The position numbers were made by a program, and so were the translations under genes. A DNA stretch of 64,000 nt from Nonomuraea polychroma (GTDB lineage Bacteria > Actinomycetota > Actinomycetes > Streptosporangiales > Streptosporangiaceae). Below, piece after piece: positions 37,111 to 46,185 of this stretch. The notes below the pieces were generated by a model. The model was not told the DNA's origin. It made no database searches and saw only the letters and a list, made by a program, of their open reading frames with translations. Every line of letters starts with the position of its first letter. The first letter of the stretch is position 1. Location of the stretch: the NCBI RefSeq assembly GCF_004011505.1, contig NZ_SAUN01000001.1, forward strand, positions 9,947,501-10,011,500. Reading direction: 5' to 3'.

Positions 37111-37184
37111 AGGGATTAACCTGAAAGACGGTTCGATTCCATTCACGCGGTCCCCAAGCCGCCCGTCCCCTGGAGCTCCCGCAC

Positions 37185-37862
37185 GTGAAGAGCCCGTCCC
37201 AGCCCCGTGACCGCGGCATCCCCGAGGCGACAGTCGCCCGGCTCCCGCTGTACCTGCGGGCGTTGAACGGGATGGCCGAGCGGGGTGTCGCCACCGTCAG
37301 CTCCGAGGACCTGGCCGTGGCGGCGGGGGTAAACTCCGCCAAGCTTCGGAAGGATCTGTCCCATCTCGGCTCATACGGCACCCGGGGCGTAGGCTATGAC
37401 GTGGAGTACCTCGTCTACCAGATCTCCCGCGAGCTCGGGCTGACGCAGGACTGGGCGGTCGCGATCGTCGGAGTCGGTAACCTCGGCCGCGCGCTGGCCA
37501 ACTACGGTGGCTTCGTCTCCAGAGGCTTCCGTGTGGCGGCGTTGGTCGACGCCGACCCCGAAGTCGTGGGCGACACCATCGCGGGGTTGAATGTGGAGCA
37601 CATCGACGAACTGGAAGCCGTCATCAAACGGCGAGGAGTCTCGATCGTGGTGCTGGCGACACCGGCGGAGGCGGCGCAGGAAGTCTGCGAACGCGTGATC
37701 GCCGTAGGCGTCACCAGCATCCTGAACTTCGCCCCAGTTGTGCTTTCCGTCCCGGATAGTGTCGATGTCCGTAAGGTCGACCTGTCAATCGAACTGCAGA
37801 TTCTCGCGTTCCACGAGCAACGCAAAGCTGGGGGGCCACTCATGGCGGTGGACAGTCAATGA
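37185..37862 (+). CDS. rex: Rex redox-sensing repressor
   Basis: The 225-residue protein has an N-terminal winged helix (RLPLYLRALNGM to LRKDLSHLGSYG, about 15-65), a Rossmann domain (IVGVGNLG at 94-101) that senses NADH/NAD+, and a C-terminal domain-swapped helix. NADH releases it from DNA. Two operators occur in this window, at 37093-37110 (its own) and 56685-56702 (before menJ-nuo). It overlaps hemA (ATGA), as in Streptomyces rex-hemACD. Confidence 0.97.
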   Translation: MKSPSQPRDRGIPEATVARLPLYLRALNGMAERGVATVSSEDLAVAAGVNSAKLRKDLSHLGSYGTRGVGYDVEYLVYQISRELGLTQDWAVAIVGVGNLGRALANYGGFVSRGFRVAALVDADPEVVGDTIAGLNVEHIDELEAVIKRRGVSIVVLATPAEAAQEVCERVIAVGVTSILNFAPVVLSVPDSVDVRKVDLSIELQILAFHEQRKAGGPLMAVDSQ

Positions 37863-39115
37863 GTGTTCTGGCGATCGGACTCAGCCACCGGACCTCTCCG
37901 GTGGCCCTTCTCGAGCGCGTCTCGATCACGGGTGACGCGCTTGTCAAGCTGCTGCACGACGTGCAGGACGACTCATGCGTGGCGGAGGCCATGGTCGTCT
38001 CGACCTGCAACAGGGTCGAGGTCTACGTCACCGTCGACCGCTTCCACGCCGCCGTCACCGCCATCACGGGCCTGCTGGGCCGGCACTCGGGCGTCCCTCT
38101 CGAGGAGCTGACGCCGCACCTCTACGTGCATTACGAGGAGCAGGCGGTCGAGCACCTGTTCTCCGTCGTGTGCGGGCTCGACTCCATGGTCGTCGGCGAG
38201 GGCCAGATCCTCGGCCAGGTCCGCCAGGCGCTCAGGCTGGCGCAGCGTCAGGGCACCGTGGGCGCCACCCTCAACGATCTGGTCCAGCAGGCGCTGCGGG
38301 TGGGCAAGCGGGCGCACACCGACACGGGCATCGACCAAGCCGGGGCCTCCCTCGTCACCGCGGGTCTCGCGCTGGCGGGCGAGCTGGCCGGGCGACGGGC
38401 GCTGGTGATCGGGGCAGGCTCCATGAGCTCGCTGGCCGCCGCCACGCTCGTACGCGCGGGCGTGACCGACATCGTGGTGGCCAACCGTACCTTCGAGCGC
38501 GGCGCCCGGCTGGCCGAGAAGGTCGGCGGGCGCGCGGTCGAGTTCTCCGCCGTGGCGCGCGAGCTGGCCGAGGCCGACATCGTGATCACCTGCACGGGCG
38601 CGGGCCGCCACCTCATCACGCCTGACATGCTGAGCCGGCCGGTCTTCCTGCTGGACCTGGCGCTGCCGCACGACATCGACCCCGCCGTGCGCCAGGTGCC
38701 CGGCGTCACGCTGGTCGACCTGGAGACGATCCAGGAGTCCGGCATCGGCTCGCGGGAGGGCGACGCGGTCCCGTCCGTCCGGGCTCTCGTCGCGGAGGAG
38801 CTGCGGGCCTACCTCGACGCCGAGCGGGCCGCCAAGGTCACCCCGACGGTGGTGGCGCTGCGCAGCAAGGCCGCGGGCGTGGTCGAGTCCGAGCTGGGCC
38901 GCCTGCTGATGCGCGTGCCCGACCTCGACGAGCGGGCCAGGGACGAGGTGGCCATGACCGTGCAGCGGGTCGTGGACAAGCTGCTCCACGAGCCGACCGT
39001 GCGTGTCAAGCAGCTCGCCACCTGCCCCGGCGGCGATCATTATGCGGAAGCGCTGCGTGAGTTGTTCAATCTGGATCCGAAGATGCCTGAAGCCGTGAGG
39101 GAGGTGGAGCTGTGA
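37859..39115 (+). CDS. hemA: Glutamyl-tRNA reductase
   Basis: The 418-residue protein has the catalytic domain with Cys50 in VVSTCNRVEVYV, an NADPH-binding domain (ALVIGAGSMSSLAAATL) and the C-terminal dimerisation helix. It reduces glutamyl-tRNA to glutamate-1-semialdehyde, the first step of C5-route heme synthesis. Start ATG overlaps rex stop; the end overlaps hemC (GTGA). Control by Rex ties entry into heme synthesis to redox state. Confidence 0.97.
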   Translation: MSVLAIGLSHRTSPVALLERVSITGDALVKLLHDVQDDSCVAEAMVVSTCNRVEVYVTVDRFHAAVTAITGLLGRHSGVPLEELTPHLYVHYEEQAVEHLFSVVCGLDSMVVGEGQILGQVRQALRLAQRQGTVGATLNDLVQQALRVGKRAHTDTGIDQAGASLVTAGLALAGELAGRRALVIGAGSMSSLAAATLVRAGVTDIVVANRTFERGARLAEKVGGRAVEFSAVARELAEADIVITCTGAGRHLITPDMLSRPVFLLDLALPHDIDPAVRQVPGVTLVDLETIQESGIGSREGDAVPSVRALVAEELRAYLDAERAAKVTPTVVALRSKAAGVVESELGRLLMRVPDLDERARDEVAMTVQRVVDKLLHEPTVRVKQLATCPGGDHYAEALRELFNLDPKMPEAVREVEL

Positions 39116-40011
39116 GGTTGGGGACCCGCAGGAGCCTGATGGCCACCACGCAGTCGCAGATGGTGGCGGACGCCTACACCGAGCGCACAGGTCGCTCGAT
39201 CGAGTTGGTGGGCGTGACGACCTTCGGTGACGTCACCAAGGCCCACCTCGCCCAGCTCGGCGGCACGGGCGTGTTCGTCAGCGCGCTGCGCGACAAGCTG
39301 ATCGAGGACGAGATCGACTTCGCCGTGCACTCGCTCAAGGACCTGCCGACCAAGCAGGACCCGCGCTTCACGCTGGCCGCGATCCCGGCCCGGCACGACC
39401 ACCGCGACGCGCTGGTCGGCCCGCACAAGTTCGCCGATCTGGCGCCCGGCTCACGGGTCGGCACCGGATCGCCGCGCAGGATCGCCATGCTCAGCGCCCT
39501 CCGCCCCGACCTCGAATACGTCCCGATCCGCGGCAACGCCGACACCCGCATCGGCAAGGTGGCCTCCGGCGAGCTCGACGCGGTCGTGCTGGCCTCGGCC
39601 GGCCTGAACAGGATCGGCCGCGTCGGGGACGTCTCCCAGATCTTCGAGATCGAGGAAGTCCTGCCAGCGCCCGGCCAGGGCGCGCTGGCCGTCGAGTGCC
39701 GAGCCGACCGCCCCGACCTCATCGAGTTCCTCAGCGTGCTCGACGACCCGCGCACCCGCTCCGCGGTGACCGCCGAACGTGCCGTGCTGTCCGCCCTTGA
39801 GGCCGGCTGCGCTGCTCCAGTGGGTGCTTTCGCGGTCGATGACGGGCACACTCTGAACTTGACCGCCACGGTCGTCGCCATCGACGGCCGTGAGGCGGTC
39901 CGCAAGTCCGCCGCCGGCTCTCCTTCGGAGGCTGTTAACCTGGGCCGCCGCCTAGCGGCCGAGATGATCGCCGAAGGGGCCGACAGATTGATGGGGGAGC
40001 ATTCCCATTGA
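39112..40011 (+). CDS. hemC: Porphobilinogen deaminase (hydroxymethylbilane synthase)
   Basis: The 299-residue protein has the family elements: ALVGPHKFADL, RGNADTRIGKVASGELDAVVLASAGLNRIG and the dipyrromethane-cofactor Cys in LEAGCAAPVGAF. It polymerises four porphobilinogen units. Start GTG overlaps hemA stop. The very start is short (MRLGTRRSLMATTQSQMVADAY), as in other actinobacteria. Confidence 0.97.
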   Translation: MRLGTRRSLMATTQSQMVADAYTERTGRSIELVGVTTFGDVTKAHLAQLGGTGVFVSALRDKLIEDEIDFAVHSLKDLPTKQDPRFTLAAIPARHDHRDALVGPHKFADLAPGSRVGTGSPRRIAMLSALRPDLEYVPIRGNADTRIGKVASGELDAVVLASAGLNRIGRVGDVSQIFEIEEVLPAPGQGALAVECRADRPDLIEFLSVLDDPRTRSAVTAERAVLSALEAGCAAPVGAFAVDDGHTLNLTATVVAIDGREAVRKSAAGSPSEAVNLGRRLAAEMIAEGADRLMGEHSH

Positions 40012-41567
40012 GCTCCGATAGTCCAACCTCCGGTTTCGTCGCGTTCGTGGGCGCGGGTCCCGGCGATCCCAATTTGCTCACGCTCCGCGCCGCCGAGCTC
40101 CTCGCCAAGGCCGACGCCGTGGTGCTCGGCGAGGAAGCGCACCGCCCGCTGCTGCGTCACTGCCGCGAAGGCGTCCAGGTCGTCGAGGACGACGACCTCA
40201 AGGGCCACATCGTCAAGCGCTCCAAGAGCGGGCAGGTCGTGGTGCGCCTGTGCGCGGGCGACCCCATGCTGTTCTCCTCGATCACCGAGGAGGTCGCGGG
40301 CTGCGCCGCGGCGGAGGTGGACTTCGAGATCGTGCCCGGCGTGCCGCCCGCGACGGCGGTGCTCACGTACGCGGGCATCCCGCCGGCGACGGCCGTGCCC
40401 GAGTTCCGGATCGTGGACGCCGCGCAGGAGCAGGACTGGGCTCAGCACGCCGCCTGCCGCGGCACGCTGGTCATCTACAACGGCATCGGCGACGCCGTGG
40501 CCATCGGCAAGGCGCTCATCGCCGGCGGCAAGCCGGACACCACGCCGGTCGCGGTCAGCAGCGGCGGCACCACCACCGAGCAATACACCGTCGTGTCGTC
40601 GCTCGGCCGGCTCCAGGCCGACCTCAAGCACGCCGGGTTCACCGAGCCCGCGCTGATCGTGGTCGGCGAGGCCGTCGGGCTGCGGGACAAGATGTCGTGG
40701 TTCGAGACCAAGCCGCTGTTCGGGTGGCGGGTGCTGGTTCCCCGTACCAAGGAGCAGTCGCGCAGCCTGTCCGAGCAGCTCGTCGCCTACGGCGCGGTGC
40801 CGGAGGAGGTGCCGACCATCTCGGTCGAGCCGCCCCGCACGCCGCAGCAGATGGACCGCGCGATCAAGGGCCTGGTCACGGGCCGCTACGAGTGGGTGGC
40901 CTTCACCAGCGCCAACGCGGTCAAGGCGGTGCGCGAGAAGTTCGAGGAATACGGGCTCGACGCGCGGGCCTTCGCCGGGCTCAAGGTGGCGGCCGTGGGC
41001 GATGCGACCGCGCGGGCCCTGGTGGAGTTCGGCGTCAAGCCGGACCTGCTGCCGTCGGGCGAGCAGTCGTCCGAGGGGCTGGTGGCCGAGTGGCCGCCGT
41101 ACGACTCGATGCTCGACCCGATCAACCGGGTGTTGCTGCCGCGGGCCGACATCTCGACCGACACGCTGGTGGCCGGGCTCACCGAGCTGGGCTGGGAGTG
41201 CGACGACGTCACCGCGTACCGCACCGTCCGGGCCGCCCCGCCGCCCGCGCCCATCCGCGAGGCGATCAAGGGAGGTGGCTTCGACGCCGTGCTCTTCACC
41301 TCGTCGTCCACCGTGCGCAACCTGGTCGGCATCGCGGGCAAGCCGCACAACGTCACCGTGATCGCGGTCATCGGGCCGCAGACGGCCAAGACCGCCGAGG
41401 AGTTCGGGCTCCGGGTCGACGTCATGTCCGACAAACCATCCGCATCCGCCTTGGCCGCCGCCCTGGCCGAGTACGGAGCCAAGCAGCGCCAGGCGGCGTT
41501 GGCCGCGGGAGACACGCCGCGCAAGCCCTCGCAGAACCGGCGCGGCGCCAGGAGAAGGAGACCTTGA
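40008..41567 (+). CDS. hemD: Fused uroporphyrinogen-III methyltransferase and uroporphyrinogen-III synthase
   Basis: The 519-residue protein has an N-terminal SUMT/CobA half (about 5-245: GAGPGDPNLLTLRAAELL, LCAGDPMLF, VPGVPPATA) and a C-terminal HemD half (about 250-500: VLVPRTKEQSRSLSEQL, WVAFTSANAV, LLPRADISTD). It therefore can close the tetrapyrrole ring and methylate uroporphyrinogen III toward siroheme/B12. The start is TTG 40008, overlapping the hemC stop. The C-terminus is basic. The fusion is usual in actinobacteria. Confidence 0.94.
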   Translation: MSSDSPTSGFVAFVGAGPGDPNLLTLRAAELLAKADAVVLGEEAHRPLLRHCREGVQVVEDDDLKGHIVKRSKSGQVVVRLCAGDPMLFSSITEEVAGCAAAEVDFEIVPGVPPATAVLTYAGIPPATAVPEFRIVDAAQEQDWAQHAACRGTLVIYNGIGDAVAIGKALIAGGKPDTTPVAVSSGGTTTEQYTVVSSLGRLQADLKHAGFTEPALIVVGEAVGLRDKMSWFETKPLFGWRVLVPRTKEQSRSLSEQLVAYGAVPEEVPTISVEPPRTPQQMDRAIKGLVTGRYEWVAFTSANAVKAVREKFEEYGLDARAFAGLKVAAVGDATARALVEFGVKPDLLPSGEQSSEGLVAEWPPYDSMLDPINRVLLPRADISTDTLVAGLTELGWECDDVTAYRTVRAAPPPAPIREAIKGGGFDAVLFTSSSTVRNLVGIAGKPHNVTVIAVIGPQTAKTAEEFGLRVDVMSDKPSASALAAALAEYGAKQRQAALAAGDTPRKPSQNRRGARRRRP

Positions 41568-42550
41568 TGAGCGCGCGATACCCGGTCGCCCGGCCGCGGC
41601 GGCTGCGCCGCAGCCCCGCGTTGCGGCGGATGGTGGCGGGCACCCGGCTGCACGCGGCCGACCTGATCCTGCCCGTGTTCGTCAAGGAGAACATCACCGA
41701 GCCGCAGCCGGTGGCCTCCATGCCGGGCGTGGTGCAGCACACGCGCGACTCGCTGCGCAAGGCGGCTCACGACGCGGCGGCGGCCGGCGTGGGCGGGCTG
41801 ATTTTGTTCGGCATCCCCGCGGTGAAGGACGCCCGCGGCTCGGCCGCCGACGACCCCGAGGGCATCCTGCAGGTCGCGCTGCGCGACGTGAACGCCGAGG
41901 TCGGCGACTCCATCGTGGTGATGGCCGACACCTGCCTCGACGAGTTCACCGACAACGGGCACTGCGGGATCCTCACCCCGTCCGGTGACGTGGACAACGA
42001 CGCCACGCTGGAGCGGTACGCCTCGATCGCGGTGGCTCAGGCCGAGGCCGGGTCGCAGATGGTGGCGCCGAGCGGGATGATGGACGGCCAGGTCGGGGCG
42101 ATTCGTTCGGCGCTCGACGGGGCCGGTTACGGAAATATCCCGATCTTGGCCTATACCGCCAAATACGCCTCCGCCTTCTACGGGCCGTTCCGCGACGCCG
42201 CCGAGTGCGCGCCGCAGTTCGGCGACCGCAGCACCCACCAGCAGGATCCCGCCGGGCCGCTGGAGGAGGCGCTGCGCGAGGTCCGGCTCGACCTCGCCGA
42301 GGGTGCCGACGCCGTCATGGTCAAGCCCGCGCTGGCCTACCTCGACATCATCGCCCGGTTCCGGGACGAGGTGGACGTCCCGGTGGCCGCCTACCAGGTG
42401 AGCGGCGAGTACGCCATGATCGAGGCCGCGGCGGCCAACGGCTGGGTGGACCGCGAGCGGATGATCATGGAGTCGCTGGTCGCGATCAAGCGGGCCGGGG
42501 CCGATCTGATCTTGACGTACTGGGCAACCGAAGTGGCACGGCGGCTCTAA
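41567..42550 (+). CDS. hemB: Porphobilinogen synthase (ALA dehydratase)
   Basis: The 327-residue protein has both Schiff-base lysines (LAYTAKYAS and VMVKPALAYLD). The metal-binding stretch reads DTCLDEFTDNGHCG, in which the middle Cys of the zinc-type site is Asp, so metal use may be mixed. It condenses two aminolevulinate molecules. ATG overlaps the hemD stop (TGATG) and GGAGAAGGAG lies upstream. It ends the rex-hem operon; hemL lies 1.5 kb further on, after the PrimPol and VapBC genes. Confidence 0.97.
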   Translation: MSARYPVARPRRLRRSPALRRMVAGTRLHAADLILPVFVKENITEPQPVASMPGVVQHTRDSLRKAAHDAAAAGVGGLILFGIPAVKDARGSAADDPEGILQVALRDVNAEVGDSIVVMADTCLDEFTDNGHCGILTPSGDVDNDATLERYASIAVAQAEAGSQMVAPSGMMDGQVGAIRSALDGAGYGNIPILAYTAKYASAFYGPFRDAAECAPQFGDRSTHQQDPAGPLEEALREVRLDLAEGADAVMVKPALAYLDIIARFRDEVDVPVAAYQVSGEYAMIEAAAANGWVDRERMIMESLVAIKRAGADLILTYWATEVARRL

Positions 42551-42682
42551 CCAAGGGGTTTCCCGTCAACTCCTGTGGCGTGTGCGTTAGAGTGCGATAA
42601 CAAGTGCTGGTGTGTCCCGCGTGTGCCTAAGGCCGCCCGGAGCCGGGACCTCCTCAGGCGCGGGAATCGACGGGAGACACCA

Positions 42683-43309
42683 ATGGTGGGGGTACCACTG
42701 GCTCGGCGTACCAAAAAGCGGCCGCGGCCGACGCGCATCAGCGCTGTGCTCGAATACGCGGCCATGGGATGGCCCGTGGTGCCCGGCGCCTATCCGCTTC
42801 GGAACGGTCCGCGCGCGTGCTCCTGTGACCGGCTCGGCTGTCCCGACCCGGGTTCGCATCCGTTGTCTCCCGCCTGGTCGCTCCAGGCCACGACGGACCC
42901 CGCGCAGCTCACCCGGTGGTGGCAGGCCGAGCCCGAGGCCGGTGTGATTCTGCCCACGGGACGTGTGTTCGACGTCTTCGACGTACCGCTCGCCGTCGGC
43001 CTGTCGGCCCTCACCCGGATCGACACCGCCGAAGCGCACCCAGGCCCGGTCGCCGCCAGAGGCGACCGGGTCTTGTTTTATGTCGCCACGCGCGGCAATC
43101 CGGAGGACGAGGACGAGTGGTGGTCCTGCCAGCTGGACTGCGATCCGGCGACCATCGAGGACACGCCGGGGCTGCGGTGGCACTGCCGCGACAGCTACGT
43201 GCTGGCGCCGCCATCGACACTTCCCAACGGGCAGGTCACGTGGCTGCGGCCCCCGGACGGCCGGCCCTTGCCTGATCCGCTGCGCGTCTTGGAGTGGCTC
43301 GCCGACTGA
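42683..43309 (+). CDS. PrimPol-type N-terminal domain protein
   Basis: The 208-residue protein resembles the N-terminal bifunctional DNA primase/polymerase domain found in many actinobacterial proteins: AAMGWPVVPGAYPL, CSCDRLGCPDPGSHPL (zinc-type Cys cluster), TTDPAQLTRWWQAEPEAGVILPTG and VLAPPSTLPNGQ-WLRPP. The metal-binding DxD/DxE pair typical of active PrimPols is reduced here (FDVFDVPL). It is stand-alone and short, with no helicase domain, so it may be a regulator or a degenerate relative. ATG 42683 follows GGGAGACACCA. Confidence 0.72.
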   Translation: MVGVPLARRTKKRPRPTRISAVLEYAAMGWPVVPGAYPLRNGPRACSCDRLGCPDPGSHPLSPAWSLQATTDPAQLTRWWQAEPEAGVILPTGRVFDVFDVPLAVGLSALTRIDTAEAHPGPVAARGDRVLFYVATRGNPEDEDEWWSCQLDCDPATIEDTPGLRWHCRDSYVLAPPSTLPNGQVTWLRPPDGRPLPDPLRVLEWLAD

Positions 43310-43310
43310 G

Positions 43311-43718
43311 TCAGAATCGGCGGATGTCGCGCTGCTCGACCTCGGTCATGACCTTCGCGACTGTGGCGAAGTCGTCGTCCACGTGCAGCACTGTGAGGCC
43401 GTGATGCACGGCGGTGGCGCACAGCAGTAGGTCGACGACCCCAGCAGAGCGGTGTTGTCCTCTTTGCGTGAGCTTGTATTGGGCGCTCTCCACCCAGCGC
43501 CAGGCACTCTTCGGAACCGGCGCCAGTTCGCACAGGGTATTGAGTTCGTCTTCCAGCTCGTCCCGGTGAGCAGGTCCGGTGGCTGAATAGAGGAACTCCG
43601 TGCGTGTGGGCTCGCAGATGCGCAGCGGCTGTGTGGTGATCCGGTCGGCCCATGTCTCAAGCACGTCCGCGTTCCGAAGGAGATGCCACAGCGCGGATGT
43701 GTCGATGAGGTAGGACAT
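43311..43718 (-). CDS. vapC: VapC toxin (PIN-domain RNase)
   Basis: The 135-residue protein has the PIN acidic residues: D in YLIDTSALW, E in TRTEFLYS, D in GVVDLLLCATA and D in VDDDFATV. These bind Mg/Mn for RNA cleavage. The ATG shares a base with the vapB stop (TGATG). Its stop is one base from the convergent PrimPol-like gene. Toxicity is normally held by VapB. Confidence 0.93.
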   Translation of the reverse strand: MSYLIDTSALWHLLRNADVLETWADRITTQPLRICEPTRTEFLYSATGPAHRDELEDELNTLCELAPVPKSAWRWVESAQYKLTQRGQHRSAGVVDLLLCATAVHHGLTVLHVDDDFATVAKVMTEVEQRDIRRF

Positions 43719-43951
43719 CAAGAAATGGCCTCTTTCCAGGCTGCCCTCGCTGCGTCACGCGCCGCCGAGGCCTCGTCGAACTCGCCTCGTTGCGCGCGCG
43801 CGGCGAGCTTCTCCAATGCCTCAATCCGTCTGACCCGCGCGACGTACTCGCGAAGCGCGAGGTTGACGGTCTCCTTCTTCGTTGTAGTGCCCATCATGCG
43901 CATGGCCTCTCTGAGGGCGTCATCATCGAGGTCGATCTGGGTGACAGACAT
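43718..43951 (-). CDS. vapB: VapB antitoxin
   Basis: The 77-residue protein has the ribbon-helix-helix-like N-terminus SVTQIDLDDDALREAMRMMGTTTKKETVNLALREYV and a charged C-terminal tail that wraps VapC. It should repress the operon with VapC. GAAGAGGA precedes the ATG. The upstream DNA is AT-rich and carries ATGTACAT at 43985-43992, a possible operator. Confidence 0.92.
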   Translation of the reverse strand: MSVTQIDLDDDALREAMRMMGTTTKKETVNLALREYVARVRRIEALEKLAARAQRGEFDEASAARDAARAAWKEAIS

Positions 43952-43984
43952 ATATCCTCTTCATGTTGATGGCAACTAAACATC

Positions 43985-43992
43985 ATGTACAT
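43985..43992. promoter_or_regulatory. Possible VapBC operator palindrome
   Basis: ATGTACAT, the centre of an AT-rich 100-bp stretch between vapB and hemL that contains several catcat/gatg near-repeats. Assignment rests only on position and symmetry. Confidence 0.3.
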
Positions 43993-44050
43993 AGCCATCA
44001 TAGCGTGTGCAGCGCTGGAGGGTGGCAGATGAAGCGGCAGGGGGCGGAGC

Positions 44051-44056
44051 TAACCT
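44051..44056 (+). promoter_or_regulatory. -10 element of leaderless hemL
   Basis: TAACCT ends seven bases before GTG 44064. No ribosome site is present. hemL thus has a promoter separate from rex-hem. Confidence 0.5.
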
Positions 44057-44063
44057 GGGTCGG

Positions 44064-45353
44064 GTGAGCCGTACACAGAACTCCGAGGACCTGTTCGCCC
44101 GCGCCCGCCAGATCGTGCCAGGGGGCGTCAACTCGCCGGTGCGCGCGTTCGGCGCGGTCGGGGGGACGCCGCGCTTCATGGCCTCAGGCCAGGGGCCCTA
44201 CATCACGGACGTGGACGGCAACCGCTATGTGGACCTGGTGTGCTCCTGGGGGCCGATGATCCTCGGGCACCGGCACCCCGCGGTCGTCGAGGCCGTGTCC
44301 GGGGCGGTCGCCCACGGGTTCTCGTTCGGCACCGCCACGCAGGGCGAGGTGGAGCTGGCCGAGGAGATCGTCGCCAGGGTGGCGCCGGTCGAGAAGGTGC
44401 GGCTGGTCAGCTCGGGCACCGAGGCGACGATGAGCGCGGTGCGGCTGGCCCGCGGCTTCACCGGGCGGTCCAAGGTGATCAAGTTCGCGGGGTGTTACCA
44501 CGGGCACGTGGACGCGTTGCTGGCGTCGGCGGGGTCCGGGGTGGTGACGTTCGGGCTGCCGGACACGCCGGGCGTGACCGGGGCGTCGGCGGCGGACACG
44601 ATCGTGTTGCCGTACAACTCGATCGAGGCCGTCGAGGAGGCCTTCGCGGCGGCCGACGTAGCATGCGTGATCACGGAGGCGTGCCCGGCCAACATGGGGG
44701 TCGTCCCGCCGCGCGACGGGTTCAACGCGCGGCTGCGCGAGCTCTGCACGGCCAATGGGGCGCTGCTCATCGTGGACGAGGTGCTGACGGGCTTCCGGGT
44801 CTCGTCCGCCGGCTGGTACGGGCTGGACCCGGTCGAGGCGGACCTCATGACGTTCGGGAAGGTCATGGGGGGTGGGCTGCCGGCGGCGGCGTTCGGCGGG
44901 CGGGCCGACGTCATGGCCAATCTGGCGCCGGAAGGCCCCGTCTATCAGGCGGGGACGTTGTCGGGCAACCCGCTGGCCTGCGCGGCCGGGCTGGCCACGC
45001 TGCGCGCGCTCGATGACGCGGCCTATGAGCGGGTCGACGCCGCGGCGCTCGCCGTGGGGCAGGCGGCTTCGGAGGCCCTCACCGCGGCAGGGGTTCCGCA
45101 CCGGCTGCAGCGGGCGGGCAGCCTGTTCTCGATCTTCTTCACCGACGCCGAGGTGACCAACTTCGACGAGGCCAAGACGCAGAACACCGCCGCGTTCACC
45201 GCGTTCTTCCACGCGATGCTGGACCAGGGTGTCTACCTGCCGCCGTCGGCGTACGAGGCGTGGTTCCTGTCGGCCGCGCACGACGACGAGGCGATCAACC
45301 GCGTGGCTGAAGCGCTTCCGGCTGCGGCGAAGGCGGCTGCCGCCGTTCTTTAG
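44064..45353 (+). CDS. hemL: Glutamate-1-semialdehyde aminotransferase
   Basis: The 429-residue PLP enzyme has SSGTEATMSAVRLARG, the DEVLTGFR aspartate that binds the pyridine ring, and the Schiff-base Lys in MTFGKVMGGGLP. It converts glutamate-1-semialdehyde to aminolevulinate, completing the C5 route begun by hemA. GTG 44064 starts directly at the expected transcription start. Its 3' end overlaps the convergent EamA gene by 59 bp. Confidence 0.97.
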   Translation: MSRTQNSEDLFARARQIVPGGVNSPVRAFGAVGGTPRFMASGQGPYITDVDGNRYVDLVCSWGPMILGHRHPAVVEAVSGAVAHGFSFGTATQGEVELAEEIVARVAPVEKVRLVSSGTEATMSAVRLARGFTGRSKVIKFAGCYHGHVDALLASAGSGVVTFGLPDTPGVTGASAADTIVLPYNSIEAVEEAFAAADVACVITEACPANMGVVPPRDGFNARLRELCTANGALLIVDEVLTGFRVSSAGWYGLDPVEADLMTFGKVMGGGLPAAAFGGRADVMANLAPEGPVYQAGTLSGNPLACAAGLATLRALDDAAYERVDAAALAVGQAASEALTAAGVPHRLQRAGSLFSIFFTDAEVTNFDEAKTQNTAAFTAFFHAMLDQGVYLPPSAYEAWFLSAAHDDEAINRVAEALPAAAKAAAAVL

Positions 45354-46185
45354 CCCGGGTGCCGGCGTAGAGCACGCCGGCGACGATGAGGGCCGCTGCC
45401 AGGAGCTTGAGCCAGGTGAGCGGCTCTCCGGTCACCAGTGCGGCCGACGACATGCCGAACACGGGCACGAGCAGCGTGTACGGCGCCACCGTCGAGGCGT
45501 CGTAGCGGCGCAGCAGCCATCCCCAGACGCCGAAGCCGCCGAGCGTGGAGATGAACGCGACGTAGAGGAGAGACAGCCAGCCCTCCAGAGGAGAGGCCAG
45601 CGTCGGCACGCCTTCCAGCCACAACGACAACAGCAGGAGCGGCGGCGCGGACAGTGCGCTGACCCAGACCATGAAGCGCAGGGAGTCGGGCGGCGCGGCT
45701 CGCCGCTGGACGACGTTGCCCAGGCCCCAGGCTGCCGCCGCGGCGACGCACAGGGCGAAGGCGCCGATCGGTCCGGACACGCCGAAGTCGAGCGCGACCA
45801 GGGCCAGCCCGCCGAAGGCGACGGCCAGCCCGAGCACGCGGCGGGCGGTGAGCCGCTCACCGAGCAGCGTCACCGCGAACACAACGGTGAAGAGTGCCTG
45901 CATCTGCAGGACGAGTGAGGTGAGCCCGGCCGGCATGCCCGCTCGCATGCCCACGAGCAGGAAACCGAACTGGCCCACCCCGATGGTGGCCGCCACCCCG
46001 GCGACCCAGCGCCAGGCAACTCCGGGACGCCCCACGATGAGCAGGGCGGGGAAGGCCGCCATGGCGAACCTGATTCCCGCGTACAGCAGGGGCGGGAAGT
46101 GTCGCAGGCCCACCTGCATGACGACGAAGTTGAAGCCCCAGACGGCCGCGAGGCCGACGGCGAGGGCGAGGTGGCGGGGGCGCAC
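45295..46185 (-). CDS. EamA/DMT-family exporter
   Basis: The 296-residue protein has about ten membrane spans arranged as two EamA repeats. Such proteins export amino acids or other metabolites. The GTG start follows the stop of a 36-codon frame (TGAGTG) and lacks its own ribosome site, so translation may depend on it. It is divergent from a LysR gene that probably controls it. The last 59 bp overlap the hemL coding end on the other strand. Confidence 0.88.
   Translation of the reverse strand: MRPRHLALAVGLAAVWGFNFVVMQVGLRHFPPLLYAGIRFAMAAFPALLIVGRPGVAWRWVAGVAATIGVGQFGFLLVGMRAGMPAGLTSLVLQMQALFTVVFAVTLLGERLTARRVLGLAVAFGGLALVALDFGVSGPIGAFALCVAAAAAWGLGNVVQRRAAPPDSLRFMVWVSALSAPPLLLLSLWLEGVPTLASPLEGWLSLLYVAFISTLGGFGVWGWLLRRYDASTVAPYTLLVPVFGMSSAALVTGEPLTWLKLLAAALIVAGVLYAGTRAKERRQPPSPQPEALQPRG

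Noticed and set aside
43385..43721. TTG start three bases upstream for vapC
   Set aside because: ATG 43718 overlaps the vapB stop (TGATG) in the usual way and is the stronger start codon.
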